The notes beneath the pieces were generated by a model. That model had not been told where the DNA came from, searched no databases, and saw nothing but the letters and a program-made list of their open reading frames with translations. A stretch of DNA of 64,000 bases, taken from contig NC_034411.1 in NCBI RefSeq assembly GCF_002078875.1, positions 51,413,695 to 51,477,694 on the forward strand, given 5' to 3'. Position numbers and translations under genes: made by a program. The DNA is from Numida meleagris. Taxonomy: Eukaryota; Chordata; Aves; Galliformes; Numididae. Of the stretch, positions 45,331-59,300 are shown in pieces (position 1 is the stretch's first letter; the number at the start of each line of letters is the position of its first letter).

Positions 45331-48300
45331 TGGTCCCGCCATTTATTTTGGACAGAAACATTCTCTCATACTTGCAAAGAATGATCTATTTCATCCCATT
45401 ATGTTACAAATTTTTATTTCATTGAGGATATGAAAATTGTGAGCCCCTGGGATATTTTATTTTACCTCTAAGTAGATATCCAGTGACAATAGTATCAATA
45501 ATATGTAAATGGCTTCAAAGTACTACTGAAATACTAATCCTTTCATGTGTAGCTGTTGAGAGAAATGTGGAAGGCCGAGACTTTAACTGGTAGCAGTTAA
45601 TGGCACCCTAGGGCTGGCTGCTGGTAGTTCTGTGCTCAGATAACCAGATGCTCCTCTCCCAGTGTTGTCTTTTGATACTGTCAGAGCTCTTTGTAAAACG
45701 GCTATTATTGTTCCAGTGAAAGACCACAGAAATTTCACAAAATCAATTATTTCAATGTTTTCCTTTGGGGAAAGGGAAATTGAAGTAGTGTTTAATGTGA
45801 TTGCTGAATTGACTACCAAAAGTGCCTCACACCAGTCCTTTACATGAGAAGACATCTCAACAAGTGCTCTCATTTTTCTGCTTGTCTGTAGATGGTGGAA
45901 AGATGAAAATATAAGTGCAGTGGAGCTGAGTTACACACAGTGTGAAAATCTCTTAGGCTATCCTAAGTTACTAGAAAATTAATGCATTTAGTTAGGATTA
46001 GAGAAAAGGAAAAGCTTCTTTACATTATCACTGTTCTTGGAAGTGTGTGCAATTGAGCTTGTTATTTTGTATTGCAGGCTGCCTATCTTTTAGAACTTAG
46101 GACAGGTACAGAGTTTGCCACCTACTATGTTTTTAGGTGTTAGGACATTTTTGAAAGGTAGACAATAAATAATGAACATTAAACAATGAACTAATTTGTG
46201 TGGAGCTTAGTGAAAATCAATTTAGTTTTTGCTCATTCTCCTTAAACTTGATTTGTATTCTGCCTGTAGGGGAACAGTACTACTATGCATTTCAATAGTG
46301 TAAAATAAGTTATTAATTTTACAATGTTAACTTGACAGCATTTCTGTGCAATTACTGTCTCTTACGGGTTGGTTGAGGTTCTTTTTTGTTTTTCATTCTA
46401 CCATTGGGATGGTACTCTGTTCAAAGTCTGTCAGTACTGATCTGTGTTCAGCTGGAGGAGTGATGATTGAGTTGGGCACCAAGCTGAGAGTACAACTGCA
46501 GCAGCAGTCTCTGCTCCTGCAGTCCTGGGCAGGCGAACGTGAGAAAGAGAGCCATTGTGCTCTCCGGAGAAGTGGTGCAAGAACAGTGAAGCCTCTGGGG
46601 CCAAAGGCTGATTAGTACTTCAGTATTTGGGACAGCTGTGCAGGCAGCTCCTTTTGGGCACTGGTCAGCTGGCTCCTTTGCACAGCCCTTGAGACATTTG
46701 TCTTGGATGAGATGAGGGGTTGCATGATTTTTGCTCCTTTTCTTGATATACAGTACGCAAACAAGGCATAATTGACTTCACAATCTTACCAAGTTCTTCA
46801 CCTCTCCAAGAGCTCTGAGGGTGAACCACAAATTTTGGGTCAAATCTCAAGCCCACCGAAGGCAGTGGAAATTATCCTCTGATTACAGTAGAATCTCCCA
46901 TGGATTTTAAAATAAGTAATGTATTTGTGGAAAGATGCACATCCTCAAAAATTATTCTGTGCAGTAATTGCTGCTTTTTAGTTTTTTTTTTTTCTTTAAG
47001 CAGTTTAGCTAACAAAAGAAATCTTTCTACTTTATTATATGATCTTTTGTTGCACAGCCCATATTAAGGACTGTTAACAGTTGTCACAAATTTTATTACT
47101 ATTGAAAGAGCAGAAAAAGCAGTTCTGGATTGAGCTTCTTTATATCATAATACTTTTAATCTCAACTGAGAGAGGAGTCCAATGCCCGAATGATTTGTAC
47201 TGAACTTGAAAGCATTTGTGCTGGTAAGACATCTTCTCACTCATGAAATACTTTCATTTTATCTAAAATAGGATTGTGCTAGGCTGTTGCTTGGCATGTT
47301 GCACCTGTTCTAGTGTTGAAATGAGTGGGTACAATACACTTTAAAAACTGTGAAAGAACACTATGACAGATGAAATATGGAGTGCACGAATGTCACAAAA
47401 TTCCTGAATTAAATTGGGTTGTGTAATATGAATTCTCTACTTTAGGCATAGGTATTGGAAACTACTTTTTAATTATACAACCACACAGTATGAAATGGAG
47501 GAAACCCCACTACAGAATGCCTGGTCTGTTTGCATTTATTCTGGGAGACTCTAAAACCATCTTGTAGTTAGCACTATTGCTGCTAATTATTAGTAGTAAC
47601 AGTTGGTGTTCAAATGTAAAAAGACCACAAACAGTCTAACCAGGAGAAATGCTAACTCATGTTAAGTGTTGAAGTAGCCATCGGTTGCCTATTATACTGT
47701 AGAATTCCTGTCAAACTGTTCAAGAATTAATCTTTATATCTGTGATTGGCATGTAGTAATGGATACACTAACAGGACTCAAAAGCTGCTTGGTGAAGTTC
47801 TTGCACGTAAGCATGGAAATGAGTGTCGGGGTTTGCAGCTGAATAACCACGTCCATTTCACGTACAATACTGAAAGGTACTAAAAAAAAATAATTGTTTT
47901 CTACTATTCTTCTATTTCATTTAGATAGTAAGAAAGCATCAACCTGACTTAAGTGTTCAAGGGTTAGAATTACACTGGTAAAAGTCAGTAAAAGGCTTTA
48001 ATCTTGCAGTTGACTTCATTTTGAAGGTATTTGCAGTGGTCTTTTTCCTGGAGCTAGTGGCTGGGCTGGTGCTGTGTTCTCTAAATGCTACAAGGTGACT
48101 TGAACATGAGATCAGACTAGGGAGGACAAAACTGTTGTTTTTCAGTCATTTTCTCTGTGCTCTTAACCTGTAGCAAATACCAGGTAGTTGGTGCTAGCTT
48201 ACTGTACTTAGTAACCAAGTTATTTACTAATGCTGATTCTCAGTGTTAAAGCCAAGGTGATCTTTAGGGGCAAGGAGGCTGTGGTGCTCTGCGGCTTGCT

Positions 48301-48612
48301 CTGCATTTGGCCTTGTGCTCAGCAGCCTCAGGGAAGCTCTGATGGGCTGGCTGAGCCCACAGAGAGTAGATTTCTTAGAGAAGGGAAAGGCACTAGTCAC
48401 TGCTTCCCTTTCTGAGATCAGTTTTACTGGTTATTGTGTACGTGAGTTATTCGTCGTTTCTTTCTTTGCTTAGCAGTTTGTGGGTGCTTCAGTCTTGTGC
48501 ACTGTAAATGTAAATCTGCTAAGCCAATCGTTGAGGTCTTATGTGTCAATGGTTAGGTAGTATTTAGTTGTGAGTGCCACTTGAAGAGGAAGGGAGAAGC
48601 ACAAACCCATCA

Positions 48613-48640
48613 AATATTTTAAAGAGAATATTTTAAAGAG
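48613..48640. repeat. Tandem duplication, 14 bp x 2
   Basis: AATATTTTAAAGAG occurs twice in direct succession. Confidence 0.8.
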
Positions 48641-50670
48641 AAGAAAAGAACCTGAAGGAACACTGAATGGAAAGCAGTTTTACAGAAGCTGGACTCTTGC
48701 TTGCTGTCTGTTCAACAAGGTGAAAGAAATAATGAACTTATGTTGCTCCAGCCTGGAAAATGAGCTCTAAGGGTACATGAATTAAAAAAGGCAAGAGCAG
48801 TCAGCCAATAAGTGAAATTACTGAGGGGGATAGCAGAGGTGTTAATTTGTCAGTATCCACAGAATACCTCAGGCTCCAATCCATTAGGGCTGTTTCAGGG
48901 AAGACAGCAACATTTCTACTATTCAGCAACAAAATAGCTGGCTGAGCAGGTGAGTTCTTCTAAAACCTCAGAAGATGTGCAGGTTCAGTGTTATTTAATG
49001 ACCGTGGTAAATATAAGGTTCAGAGTAAACTCTTGTTGATTTAGAGGCTCTCATTGGAGCTGCATCTTTGGTGTCAGCTCAGTCTAGCCAGTTTGGTTTA
49101 TACACTGAATGCAGAGGACTTACTTTCTTCAGTCTCTATCTCAAGCTTTCTTTTTGTGATTAGATGAAGTATTTTCTCAGTTATTTCCTTGCAGATATTT
49201 GATTCTGCTGTTTTCTTTGTGTGGGTAAAGGTGTGGAGTTTCTTTAGTCGCTTTGACAGCTTGCTCCTCTATGGCCAAGAATGCTTCTCTCCTTGTAGTG
49301 GAGACTACATGCTCTCAGGATCTCTGGTGTTCCTTAGCATCGTCCATGAAAGCTCGCAGAGGAGGGAGACAGGCTTTCAGTAAGCAATAAATCATGGCTC
49401 AGGGCCAGCTTCAGCTGATTGGTCTTTGTAGTAACTGTTTGGCATTAATGCTTTCTTCTTTTGTTTTGCTTTTCCTTCATAAAACGAGAACGAAATTAAT
49501 GCTTTCAGCACCCTTTTGTTAGTATGTGTAGATTTTAAATTTTTGGGACTCTTTGCTACTGTGTATATGCACAAAATCTAGCGTTTTGGGATCTCCATCT
49601 TGGCTGATGACTCAGAGCATTAACATGACCTATGGCAAAAATAATAAGTGTCAGTCCTTACTTATCCGAAACCTTAAGACAAGTAAGAGAGCTCCTGGGG
49701 TTGGTGCTTGCATAAGACCCAGCAGACTGCTGAAGGCTTTATGCAGGAAATCGTTATCTCATGAACTCACCCAGACAAAAGGTTAATTTACAAAATGCGA
49801 AGGTTGGAAACTATACAGCCTGACATTAAAAAGAGAAACTCCCCAAAGTTGTAAGTTCTGGGGCTAATGTTACATTTTGTGTCCCTGTCTTTCTTCTAAG
49901 ATCAGAAATGCATAGTTAATGTACATGAGCTACCTGTCTTCTGCAATGCTGTTCAGTAATCAGAGGGATGTGTCATTGTGTTGCAGTTTGGGGCAGGCTG
50001 ATAAATTTAGAGAGAAAATACTGAGTTAAATGTTTTGTCCCTCCCCTCCAGTTTATAGCCAGAGAACAAAAGGAAAGCCTTGCAGGTGGATTAGCAAAGC
50101 CTTTCTGTGTGGCGCATTTTTTCCTTTATGGAAGATGGTGGCTGTTATGACAGAAGGGGCCGTCATCCCTTCTAAGGCCAGCTTCTGTTGTTGGTCCTTC
50201 AGGTGCACGGGGATGTGGCTGTCTCTTAGTAATGCAGTTTTTAATGGAATTTTCTGCTACAGAGCAAAAGTCATCTGTCCTTCTTAATTTAAACAGAGTA
50301 GGGGAAGATGATGTAGCCATTAATCCTTAAACAGATAAATAAACTGTTTGAATCATGCATGAGATTTCAAGGAGCTTTTACAATGTATAAGATAGTCTTG
50401 CACTAAGATCACTTGGGACAGAGGAATGATTTAAAGCAAGGTATTCAACATTTTAGTAACCCTCTTTCAATTTAATTTATATTCATTTATATTACCTTTG
50501 AGTTCAGAATTTTCTTGAAGTATTGCACCTGCTAATACTGGTATATACTGTGTCATTCATGTATAACTGTGTTGATTCTTTGCTTTACCTAAAAGGCCTT
50601 ACCTTGTCTGAAAATGGTAGTATTTCTTCAGTAACAGGAAGGTTAGAACATGAAACTTGTGGTTAAAGAG

Positions 50671-50702
50671 GTGTGTATATATATGTGTGTGCGTGTGTAT
50701 AT
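50671..50702 (+). repeat. TG/TA microsatellite
   Basis: About 32 bases of alternating GT and AT dinucleotides with one GC interruption. Alternating purine-pyrimidine of this kind is often length-polymorphic. Confidence 0.85.
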
Positions 50703-51310
50703 GCTCCCCTCTCCCTCCTCTATAATTGTGTTATAAATAAATCCTGAAATACTGCACTAAGCCCCTACTGAAGCAAAACATGTTCGTAAATATTTCATTT
50801 TCTGATTACCAACACTTCCTCATAATCTACAATTCATAAATTTGCAGTTCACATTTTCTCACTTTGTTACAGCCTCATTACTTACTTTTAAAAACACCGT
50901 CCCCAGTTGAGCTAAAATATCAGGTGGATAGAATCAGGCTGACCTGGAAAGACCTTCCATATATCTGCTTATTTGAAACACAAAGATAATCTGCTGCAGA
51001 AATAAAAATAGAATCTGAGCTATCCAGAGGAGTCAGACAATGACGCTACTGGATTATAGTGCTGCTTATTTGTATGCAAATTTACCATCTTCCTTCCTGA
51101 ATTTGATCCACAAGAGCTGTTGATATGGAGGAGTAAGGGATGAAAACTATATCTGGAACTGATCCAGACAGATAGGAGTTAGTGCTGTATGGCTACATCA
51201 TGGTGCACATATTGGGGATTATCTGAAAAAAAAAATCTGTGTTTGAAAAGCCAAGTTTACTGTCTTCAGAGAGTGCAGAGCTGCGTCTACTATCACTTAG
51301 GCTAACTGCA

Positions 51311-52341
51311 GAATCATAGACTGTCTTGACTTGGAAGGCACCTTAAAGCCCACTCAGTCCCAATGCCCTGCCCTGGGCAGGGTTCCCCTCACCAGCTCAT
51401 ACTGCCCAGGGCCCCATCCAACCTGGCCTTGAACACCTCCAGGGACGGGGCATCCACAGCTTCTCTGGGCAGCCTGTGTCGGTGCCTCATCCCCCCCTGG
51501 ATAAAAAATTTCTTACTAACATCTAACCTAAATCTCCTCTCTTTCAGTTTGAAGCCATTCCTTGTTGTCCTATCACTATCTGCCCATGTAAAAAGTTGAT
51601 CCCTCTCCTGCTTTGAAGTTCCTCTCAAGTACTGGAAGGTCTCCCTTGAGCCTTCTCTTCTCCAAGCTAAACAAACCCGACTCCCGCAACTTTTCTTCAT
51701 AGGAGATGTGCTCTAGCCCTCTGATAATCTTCGTGGCCTCCTCTGGACCAGCTCCAACAGCTCCTTGTCTTTCTTGTGCTGGGAGCCCCAGGTTGGGATG
51801 CAATACTGCAGGTGGGGGCTCATGAGGGCAGAGCAGAGGCGGACAATCACCTCTCCGGCCCTGCTGCCACCCTCTTTTGTTGCAGCATGGGATACAGTTG
51901 TCCTGGGCTGCAGGAGCACACTGCTGGCTCATGTCCAGCTTTTCATCCATCAGGACCCCTGAGTCCTTCTCCACAGGGCTGCTCTCAGTGAGTTCTTCTT
52001 CCTGTCTGTAGACATATCTGGGATTGCCCCAACCCAAGTGCAACACCTTGCCCTTGGCCTTGTTGAACCACGTTAGGTTCATGCAGGCCCACTTTTCAAG
52101 CCTTTCCAGATCCATCTGGATGGCATCCCTTCCATGTGTCAACAGCACCTCTCAGCTTGGTGTCATCAGCAAACTTGCTGAGAGTGGAGTCTTTGCCTTC
52201 ATCCAGATAATTGATGAAGATATTGAACAAGACCAGACCCAGAACAAACAGACCTTTGGATGACACCACTAGCTACAGGCCTTCAACCAGACAGTGCTGC
52301 TGATAACAGCACTCTTGAGTCCTGCCGTGCAGCCTGTTCTT
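51311..52341 (-). mobile_element. CR1 LINE with part of the reverse-transcriptase domain, antisense
   Basis: The longest CR1 copy in the window, about 1030 bases. Read on the minus strand from the high coordinate, it encodes a decayed RT palm segment ([20 protein letters not shown]) directly followed by the catalytic FADD box and TKLRGAV. Next come the LERLEKWA segment, [21 protein letters not shown], and, after frameshifts, [20 protein letters not shown], then FKLKERRFRLDVSKKFF and HRLPREAVDAPSLEVFKARL. The 3' end lies at 51311. Several frameshifts break the frame, so it is inactive. Confidence 0.95.
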
Positions 52342-53289
52342 AATGCTACATTGTTTCAGCTCCAAGATTTGTTTCTGAATTTATGTAACTTTTATAAGGT
52401 AAATCTAATATTCCAAAATTATATTTTAAGAGCGAGATTATTTGTAATGTATTCTGGGTACATTGAACAATACTAATTTGTCTTAACGAACTGAATACCA
52501 CAAATAGTAATTAGACAACAGTGTAAGTATTTCTGAGGGGTTGATGTTTTCTAATACTTGCATTATTATACATTAAGTTATTGTCAGGCTTTCTTCTGCA
52601 CTAAATTACTAGAACTTCATAACTTTCCATACAGTAGTTGCAGTAATCAAACTCTAAAATCATGCTTTCTGTATAGCCCTTGTGTTGTACAGATCGCATT
52701 CTTAAAAGTGGTTATAGATCTTTAAGCTCTTGGTGTAAAATTGAGAAAGGTCACCTGAAAAAATTATCCCAGAGGAAGAAAGTGTGCTATGGATATGCTT
52801 GTTTTCTTCCGCTAGTGCACTTCACAGTTTATCTCTTCATTTGTGTGCCTTATCTTCCTCTTAGTTTCGTCTTTCCTTTTACCTCCTGGCAAATTGCGGT
52901 ATGCCTCAGCTTAACAATACGGGAGGGAGTCAAAGCAGAAAACGTAAAAACCAAGATATTTATGTTTCTTCTTGCTTTCCAAAAACAGAATTGAAAATAG
53001 AAAATAGTTAGCATCTGTTGTTCAGAAAGATAACAAAGATGCAGTTTGGATAAAAAGACTGGATGTATTTTGACATTTTTCCTTATTATGTTTTTCTCTG
53101 ATATATAAATACTTTTATGGGAATATAAAATAATTTAGGAATCATTCTGACAAGAAAAAGATAAGCAGGAAGATAATACGCTCCTGAAAACACTTAATGT
53201 AGCTTTTATTTCAGCGAGACTTAAAGAGACTTAAAGCTAAAATATGCTGAAGTAGTTGCAGAATTAAGTGTGTGGCACATGTAAAGCAC

Positions 53290-53648
53290 TAAAGTGCATG
53301 CAGAATATTTGGAGTCCATCAAGGCTTGGAATAACATTTTTCATGAACGTATCCACCACCCCTCACTGCACTGTCATCCACTGTTTGGTCTCCATCAATG
53401 TTCAGGAAGCATCAATGGGTGTCAATAAGTGCAATGTCTTCTGCATGGAGGAATCCAATTCCATCCTCTTGCTTCATACACAGTTTCATGTCAGACCCCA
53501 TTTGCTGCTGTCTGTCATATGACAACAAAATGTAATGGAATATTGATGGGAAGGTTCAACCTCTGCTGCTGTACCACCAACGTTTGCCTCTAACATCATG
53601 GGCCAATGTCATAAAATAGGAGGCATTACTTTTGGAGAAGCCCTCATA
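53290..53648 (-). mobile_element. Mariner (Galluhop-type) 5' fragment, antisense
   Basis: The high-coordinate end carries the complement of the mariner terminal repeat seen in chicken elements (on the minus strand, CTCCAAAAGTAATGCCTCC then TATTTTATG). It abuts TA at 53647-53648, as expected for mariner. Further in, the minus strand encodes a decayed transposase N-terminus resembling FLHAEDIALIDTH and GDQTVDDSAVR, which fits the mariner helix-turn-helix region. In-frame stops and the missing remainder make it inactive. The low-coordinate boundary is uncertain. Confidence 0.7.
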
Positions 53649-54303
53649 TCTGTCTGACATGGGCTTTGTAGTCTTACCTCACATTGTGTTAAGCTAAAAC
53701 TGACATGCTTCTATAGATGGATCTATATTAGGGGTTTTGGTAATGCAGTCATGTCAAAGACAGTTCAATAATAGGCTCTCTCTCACCCATCTATTGACTT
53801 GAGGTGGACCATCCTCCTGACAGTAGTAGAGGAGAGAAGAGGGAAGTATAATTTTTTTTGTGTATGTACTCTGAAGTATCCCATTGTAAAAGTTGTTTAA
53901 CTCTCCTCTTCCATTACATTTAAGTATGCTTTTAGAGATAAGTATTCCCAATCATCCTATCTTACCTTATTGATTGCTTTAGACAGCTGTGAAATTGGCA
54001 CTCTTTCAAACTGTCATGAAAAGTAGAAAGTGTCTGAAATATTAAGAAAGAAGGATTTTTTGCTGAAATGCTGTCTAGCTTGTATTTTACTGTGATTTAT
54101 CTGAAATAAATAATGAAGAGCTTTATACACTGAACAAAATGATTTTCCCCTTTCAGCTCTCCCTGTTCTAGCCTATTGTAGTCTCTAGTGCTAATATGTA
54201 GGTGAAGTTGTTGTCGTGGTACACAGGGCTTGGCAATCATTATGCAAGTATGCGGGATATTTTAGCAAAGAAGAAAAAACCCACAAGTAATGCCAAGAAT
54301 AAC

Positions 54304-54430
54304 TAAGGTTGGAATGGAGCTCTGGAGGTTGTCCAGTCTAGCTCCCTGCTCAAAGAAGGGTCAGCTGTACCAGATCAGGGTGTTTCGAAGACTTGTGACT
54401 GCAACTTCTCTGAGTACAGATGGGGAGTAG
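54304..54430 (-). mobile_element. Ancient CR1 LINE 3' fragment, antisense
   Basis: AAGGTTGGAATGGAGCTCTG, GAGGTTGTCCAGTCTAGCTC and CCCTGCTCAAAGAAGGGTC match the complement of an older CR1 terminus with many changes. Confidence 0.82.
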
Positions 54431-56024
54431 CACAGTGTATGGTATGAAATACTGAATATTGGACAGGAGGTGAAATGAAGAACCAACTTTTATGGTCTAT
54501 GTCTGTGGGAGCATTTCAGCACACACTTTGATCTCACAACTTAAGTTCAGATTTAGGTGCATTGCTGAGCTGGAATCTTTAATAATGTTTATTTTCATGT
54601 AAAATTGGGTGTTCTTGGATATTCATTACATAATTTAAATGGAATATTCAGTCATAGAAATCAGATGGACCGTTGTCAGTTCTGCTGTCTTATTTTGTCT
54701 TAGTGGAAAGAAATATCATTAAGAACCATATACAGCAGTATATCCCTTTGGGCTTTGATCGATTGTATGAGTTGGGACTAGAATTACACTTTCATTTTGA
54801 TACTGTAGTACTACAGAGAAGTGTAGGCATTTATAATGTTTGCATATTAAGAGATGTCACTTATTTATAATGTATACAGTAAAGTTTTTCATGCCAAGTA
54901 CATTTTCATAAATCCTTTGGAAGAACAGTAAGACTGCAGCAGGCTTGTGCAGTAATCTTGTTGTCCTTAAATTATTTTCCAAAGCACTGCTTCTCAAGCT
55001 GTCACGTGGGATATTTCCATTTACTGATGGTATTCCCAGTGTCCACTTCCTGTGCAGCCACAGGCCAGTCCTTTTTAGAAAAACAGATGAAGCAGTTTAT
55101 ATATAGCATTGTATTTATTCCTGATGAAATCAAACAGCCTTGTGGCCGTGACTTCAGTTAAAAAGAGCAGTTTATTGAGAAAGAGAATCTCTGAATAGAA
55201 TAAAAAGGGTAGCAAATGGTGCTGTATTCCCCTGCTGGTTACTTTTTCAATATCGTATGGAAAAATTCCCTTTAAAATGGAAAAAATCCACAGATCCCTG
55301 CTTACTTAAAGGTGATTCATTTCTCTCCTGAAGATTTTAGAAATGGAAAAAAAAAAGGGCACCTCCACATGACACTGAACATGAGGGACACTAGAGTAAC
55401 TGATATGTAATATTTATCATATTTATCAGTGTCTGCATAATGTCTGTATACAATTAGATGTGTATACACAAATATTGATGTGGATGTGCTATAGTTAAGA
55501 CTGCATCCTTTACTATTATTTTGGGTCATTTGCTGGAAGGTATGTTGAGGGTACGTTCAAGTTGCTTGATGGAGACTGAGTTGAATGATGCATGAAATTC
55601 AAACCTATGTAATTAGTGTGTGAAAAGTCATCATCTATTCACCTTATTAACTGTACTTTTATCTTGAGATGGAAAGGTCTAAATTTGTCTCTTGCAGCTA
55701 AAGCCTTTAATACTGGTAGCCTGATTCAATTATCTGTTTGAAAAGTTTGTTCTTCTAATTGGCTTCTATTACAATTTATTTCTTTGGAGTTCAATTAATT
55801 CTGTAATATGGCTTTATAATTTAATAATAATAAAAAACCTCTAAAACTAAGTAATTTTATGGCCCTGTAAATGTAATATTCTATATTTTGTCTATTCTCT
55901 TTGTTCTACTTCTTACTAGTCTGTACACCTTTAAACAGATTTTCCATACGTGACTTTCTTTCTGAATGTATTTCATGATACGTTTTCTGTTCCTTTACTC
56001 TTCGGGTCACATATGATAGGATGT

Positions 56025-56106
56025 GAGAAAATAATCTCAGGTTGCACCAGGGCAGGTTTATACTGGACATTAGGAAGAATTTTTTTCATGGAGAATGTGA
56101 TCAGAA
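56025..56106 (+). mobile_element. CR1 LINE internal fragment, sense
   Basis: ATCTCAGGTTGCACCAGGGC, AGGTTTATACTGGACATTAG and GAAGAATTTTTTTCATGGAG match the part of CR1 that encodes LRQGRFRLDIRKNFF. About 80 bases, both ends missing. Confidence 0.82.
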
Positions 56107-56297
56107 ATATTAATTCAGACTTGGAACCAAACTTGGGAAGTAAAGTGGGGACTGCTTTTCTAATATTTTGCTCCAAATAGGAAATAAACTGTTCTGATTT
56201 CGTTTTGCTTTTAACAATGTGTGAATTTAGATTTCTTTTAGGATCCTACTTCTAAGCTCGATCTTTAGACTGTATCTTTCTGAAGACTCATCTCAGG

Positions 56298-56325
56298 TTT
56301 TTTTTTTTTGGTTTTTTTTTTTTTC
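56298..56325 (+). repeat. Interrupted poly-T tract
   Basis: Two T runs separated by GG. No adjoining element is recognised. Confidence 0.75.
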
Positions 56326-59300
56326 CTGGGCCAGCTATCTAAGAGAGCATTTTAAGATAATATAAGTATAAACCTCCTGTTGTGTTCTCTGGGTCACTCC
56401 TTGTGTTTGTGTATCATGAATAGCTCAGGCTGAGCAAGAGCACAGCAGCAGTTAGTTCTTATACCTTTGGAAATCCTTCTTTTAGTTCTTTGTATGGCAG
56501 TGGTGGTGGTAGCCACCAGCTCTTAGCATGTCTGCTGTTTCAGTGTACACTTTGCTATATGTGTTAACTTCTAGGTTTTCTGCAGAGCAAAACAACTGCT
56601 CTCCTGTTGAGGACACAAAGAGTTTGTGAAGTATTCCTGAAGCGTGAGGAAGAGAGCTGTCTGCTTTATTTCACAGTGTTCAAGGGCTGGTGTTTGACAG
56701 GAACACCAAAGGGAGAAATTGAGAAGAGAAACACCCAGCAGCTTTGGATAGAAAATCTCTGTTCAAAATTCACCTAGTTAAGGTACAAATGCAAATTTAG
56801 AAGAGTTATTTGCCTCCTTTCTCCAGATGTGACCTCTGTCTTCTCACAAGTATGATCTTGGAAAGGATCAGCAGTCTTCATAAAATGTTATATTTCCAAC
56901 TCACTGCTCTTTTGGTTGAAAATCTAACTTGAATTCTGCCTAGTGATCCATAAATTTAAGGCCATATTGCTGGTTCTCTGACTGACACGAAGGCACGTGA
57001 TACTATAAACTACTTCAAGCAATATTGGTTTTCAGTACAGCTGCAGTGTCGGCTCTGAACTCAGGAGGAATCTATCAAGCCATAGTGGTCACAGAGGAAG
57101 GTCTTCAGCAGGGCAACTGCGCTGCCTGCTTCTTCCTGCCCTATGCACCGTGCTGTCTGGTGGGTGTGCTAGATCTCTCCAGTATGGGTTAGTAGAGCCC
57201 TTCTTTCAACCACAGAATTTCATTTAAAAACGGAATGAGACAGAGCACAGACAGCAAAGCTTGCCCTTTAGTTGGATGTAAGCTCACTTTGTTTATCCCT
57301 TCCCTAGTCTAGAAGAGCTTTAGTTCTCACTCAGATGTTGTTCTTCTGTTTACCAACCCAAAATAAGTCAGGTATCAATATGAACAGTACACTGTGTCAT
57401 GTAGATAGATGATGTGAAAAACAGATGCATTAGCAACATATAGAAATGGGCCCGGAACCTAAGGATGATTACTTCTGAATAACAGAATTGAAATATTTTG
57501 GTAGAAACAGGAGGACTGTTGATTTTCTTTTGTCCATACTTCTAGACTGTAGTTCTAGAGCTTTATGATTCTCAAGTTGGGTTCCTGGGCTGCGTTCAGG
57601 AGAGGCCACAGTGTGTGCATCCCAGCACGTGGTTCAGGAGCTGTTCAGCCAGAGCGCAGGGAAGGGGCCGCCGTCAGCTTGGTTCATTTGTCAGCTTGAA
57701 GTGCGGTTGTTAGTTTGGAGCTTACAAATAGGCTCAGATAAAGAAAATAAATCATTTTCTAGTTAATCATATGCTGCTGAAAAACAAGTAAACAATAGAA
57801 GTCGTTGCATGAATCAAATACGTAGAGGGTACAGGCAGAGTATGTAATTGGGAGAGACACATGCTGATAAGAGATGAAGTGTCACACAGCCTAAGTAGAT
57901 GAAAAAAAGGAGGAAAATACATCTGCTGAAATTAATACCAGTTTATACTGTAGTGCCAGGGGTATATTTTATATCTGGAGCATGAACATAATCTTAAATT
58001 CAAACCAGTTCTGTTTGGTCCGTGAGTAGTGAAATGAGGAATGACTCATTCCTCCTCTGAATTTCATGCTGCTATTGCTAACAAAGGAGCGTGCCATCTG
58101 TCGTTCTCTTTGGGAATGCAGGTATTTTCCCAAATATTTTGGATGCCATGGGGCTTCCCTGGTCATTTTTGCCAGTGAGGAAGTTTGCACTGCCTCATGC
58201 TGTGAACCACCTTCCTGGAATACCCTGCAAAATGTGTTGAGATGCTGTCTGCTGTGAGAATGGCTGCTGCCTCCCTTCCCAGAAGTCCCTTTCAATTGCC
58301 TGGAAATTCTTCACTTAGATCAGGTTAAGGTGAAAGCAGATGTGTTCTTATTTATAAAGTTCATGTTAGAGTTCAGAATGCAGTACAGAAAATGTGAGTG
58401 GTGTAAAAGGAAGAAGTACCAACACAAATTATCTGACTATTAGGTTAAAACAGAATAGCCCTTCTTGGCTGCAGGTGGTAGCTCACAATCTGCTAGAAGC
58501 TGATGTCCCCTTGGCAGAAGGGCTGTTTCCCAAGGAAGTCTCTCTAGATTGTAGCATGGAAGAGGGTTAAGAGTAAGCATGAGCTGTTACACCCTGTCCG
58601 TTGTTGCTATTTGCTTGCATTTCATTCTAGTTAATCTTTTCATTCTCCCTCTTTCCTTCAGCTGTGTAAGGATCCATCACTGGCGTCAGTTTTAGAAATC
58701 CTCTAATCTCTTAAATGAGCTCACTTTGGAAATACTAGGATCCCTTTGGCAGGCTAGAAGCAGTGATTACTCAGTTAACTGTTACTAAACTGTTTATTTA
58801 TTGAAGTGGAAAACTGTGATTCTTACCTGATAAGGAAGCACAAATATCTCAGATTAAAGCCTTTGTATACTCTAGACCTTGGAAGCATTCGGTCCAGCAA
58901 CTTCATGCAGACACATACACCAAGATTAATACCTGAAGTTAATTCTTGACTCTTGAATGAACCTAGACGTGGCTCTGTAGAACACTTCAGGACAAAAAAG
59001 GATTTGGGATGGCTTTCCGCAACCCTTTTTTCTTTAGAGAAATTGTTTACTATTTTTTCCTTTCTCATTTTCCTAAAAGTATATATTGAACCTGTTGTTT
59101 CCTCATGTGATAGCAATGAAAAACTGTGATCCCAATTCCAGGCTTACTGAATCTCAGTCAGTAGGCTAGACTTAAAGTTACTCATTCTTTTGATTTGGTA
59201 GCTTTTCATGATATAACAGTGAGTCAATCCTGATCCTATTAACATCTGGCCAAAGCAGTGGTAAATATACTCTTGTATACTAAGCTTCCCTAATTAAAGA

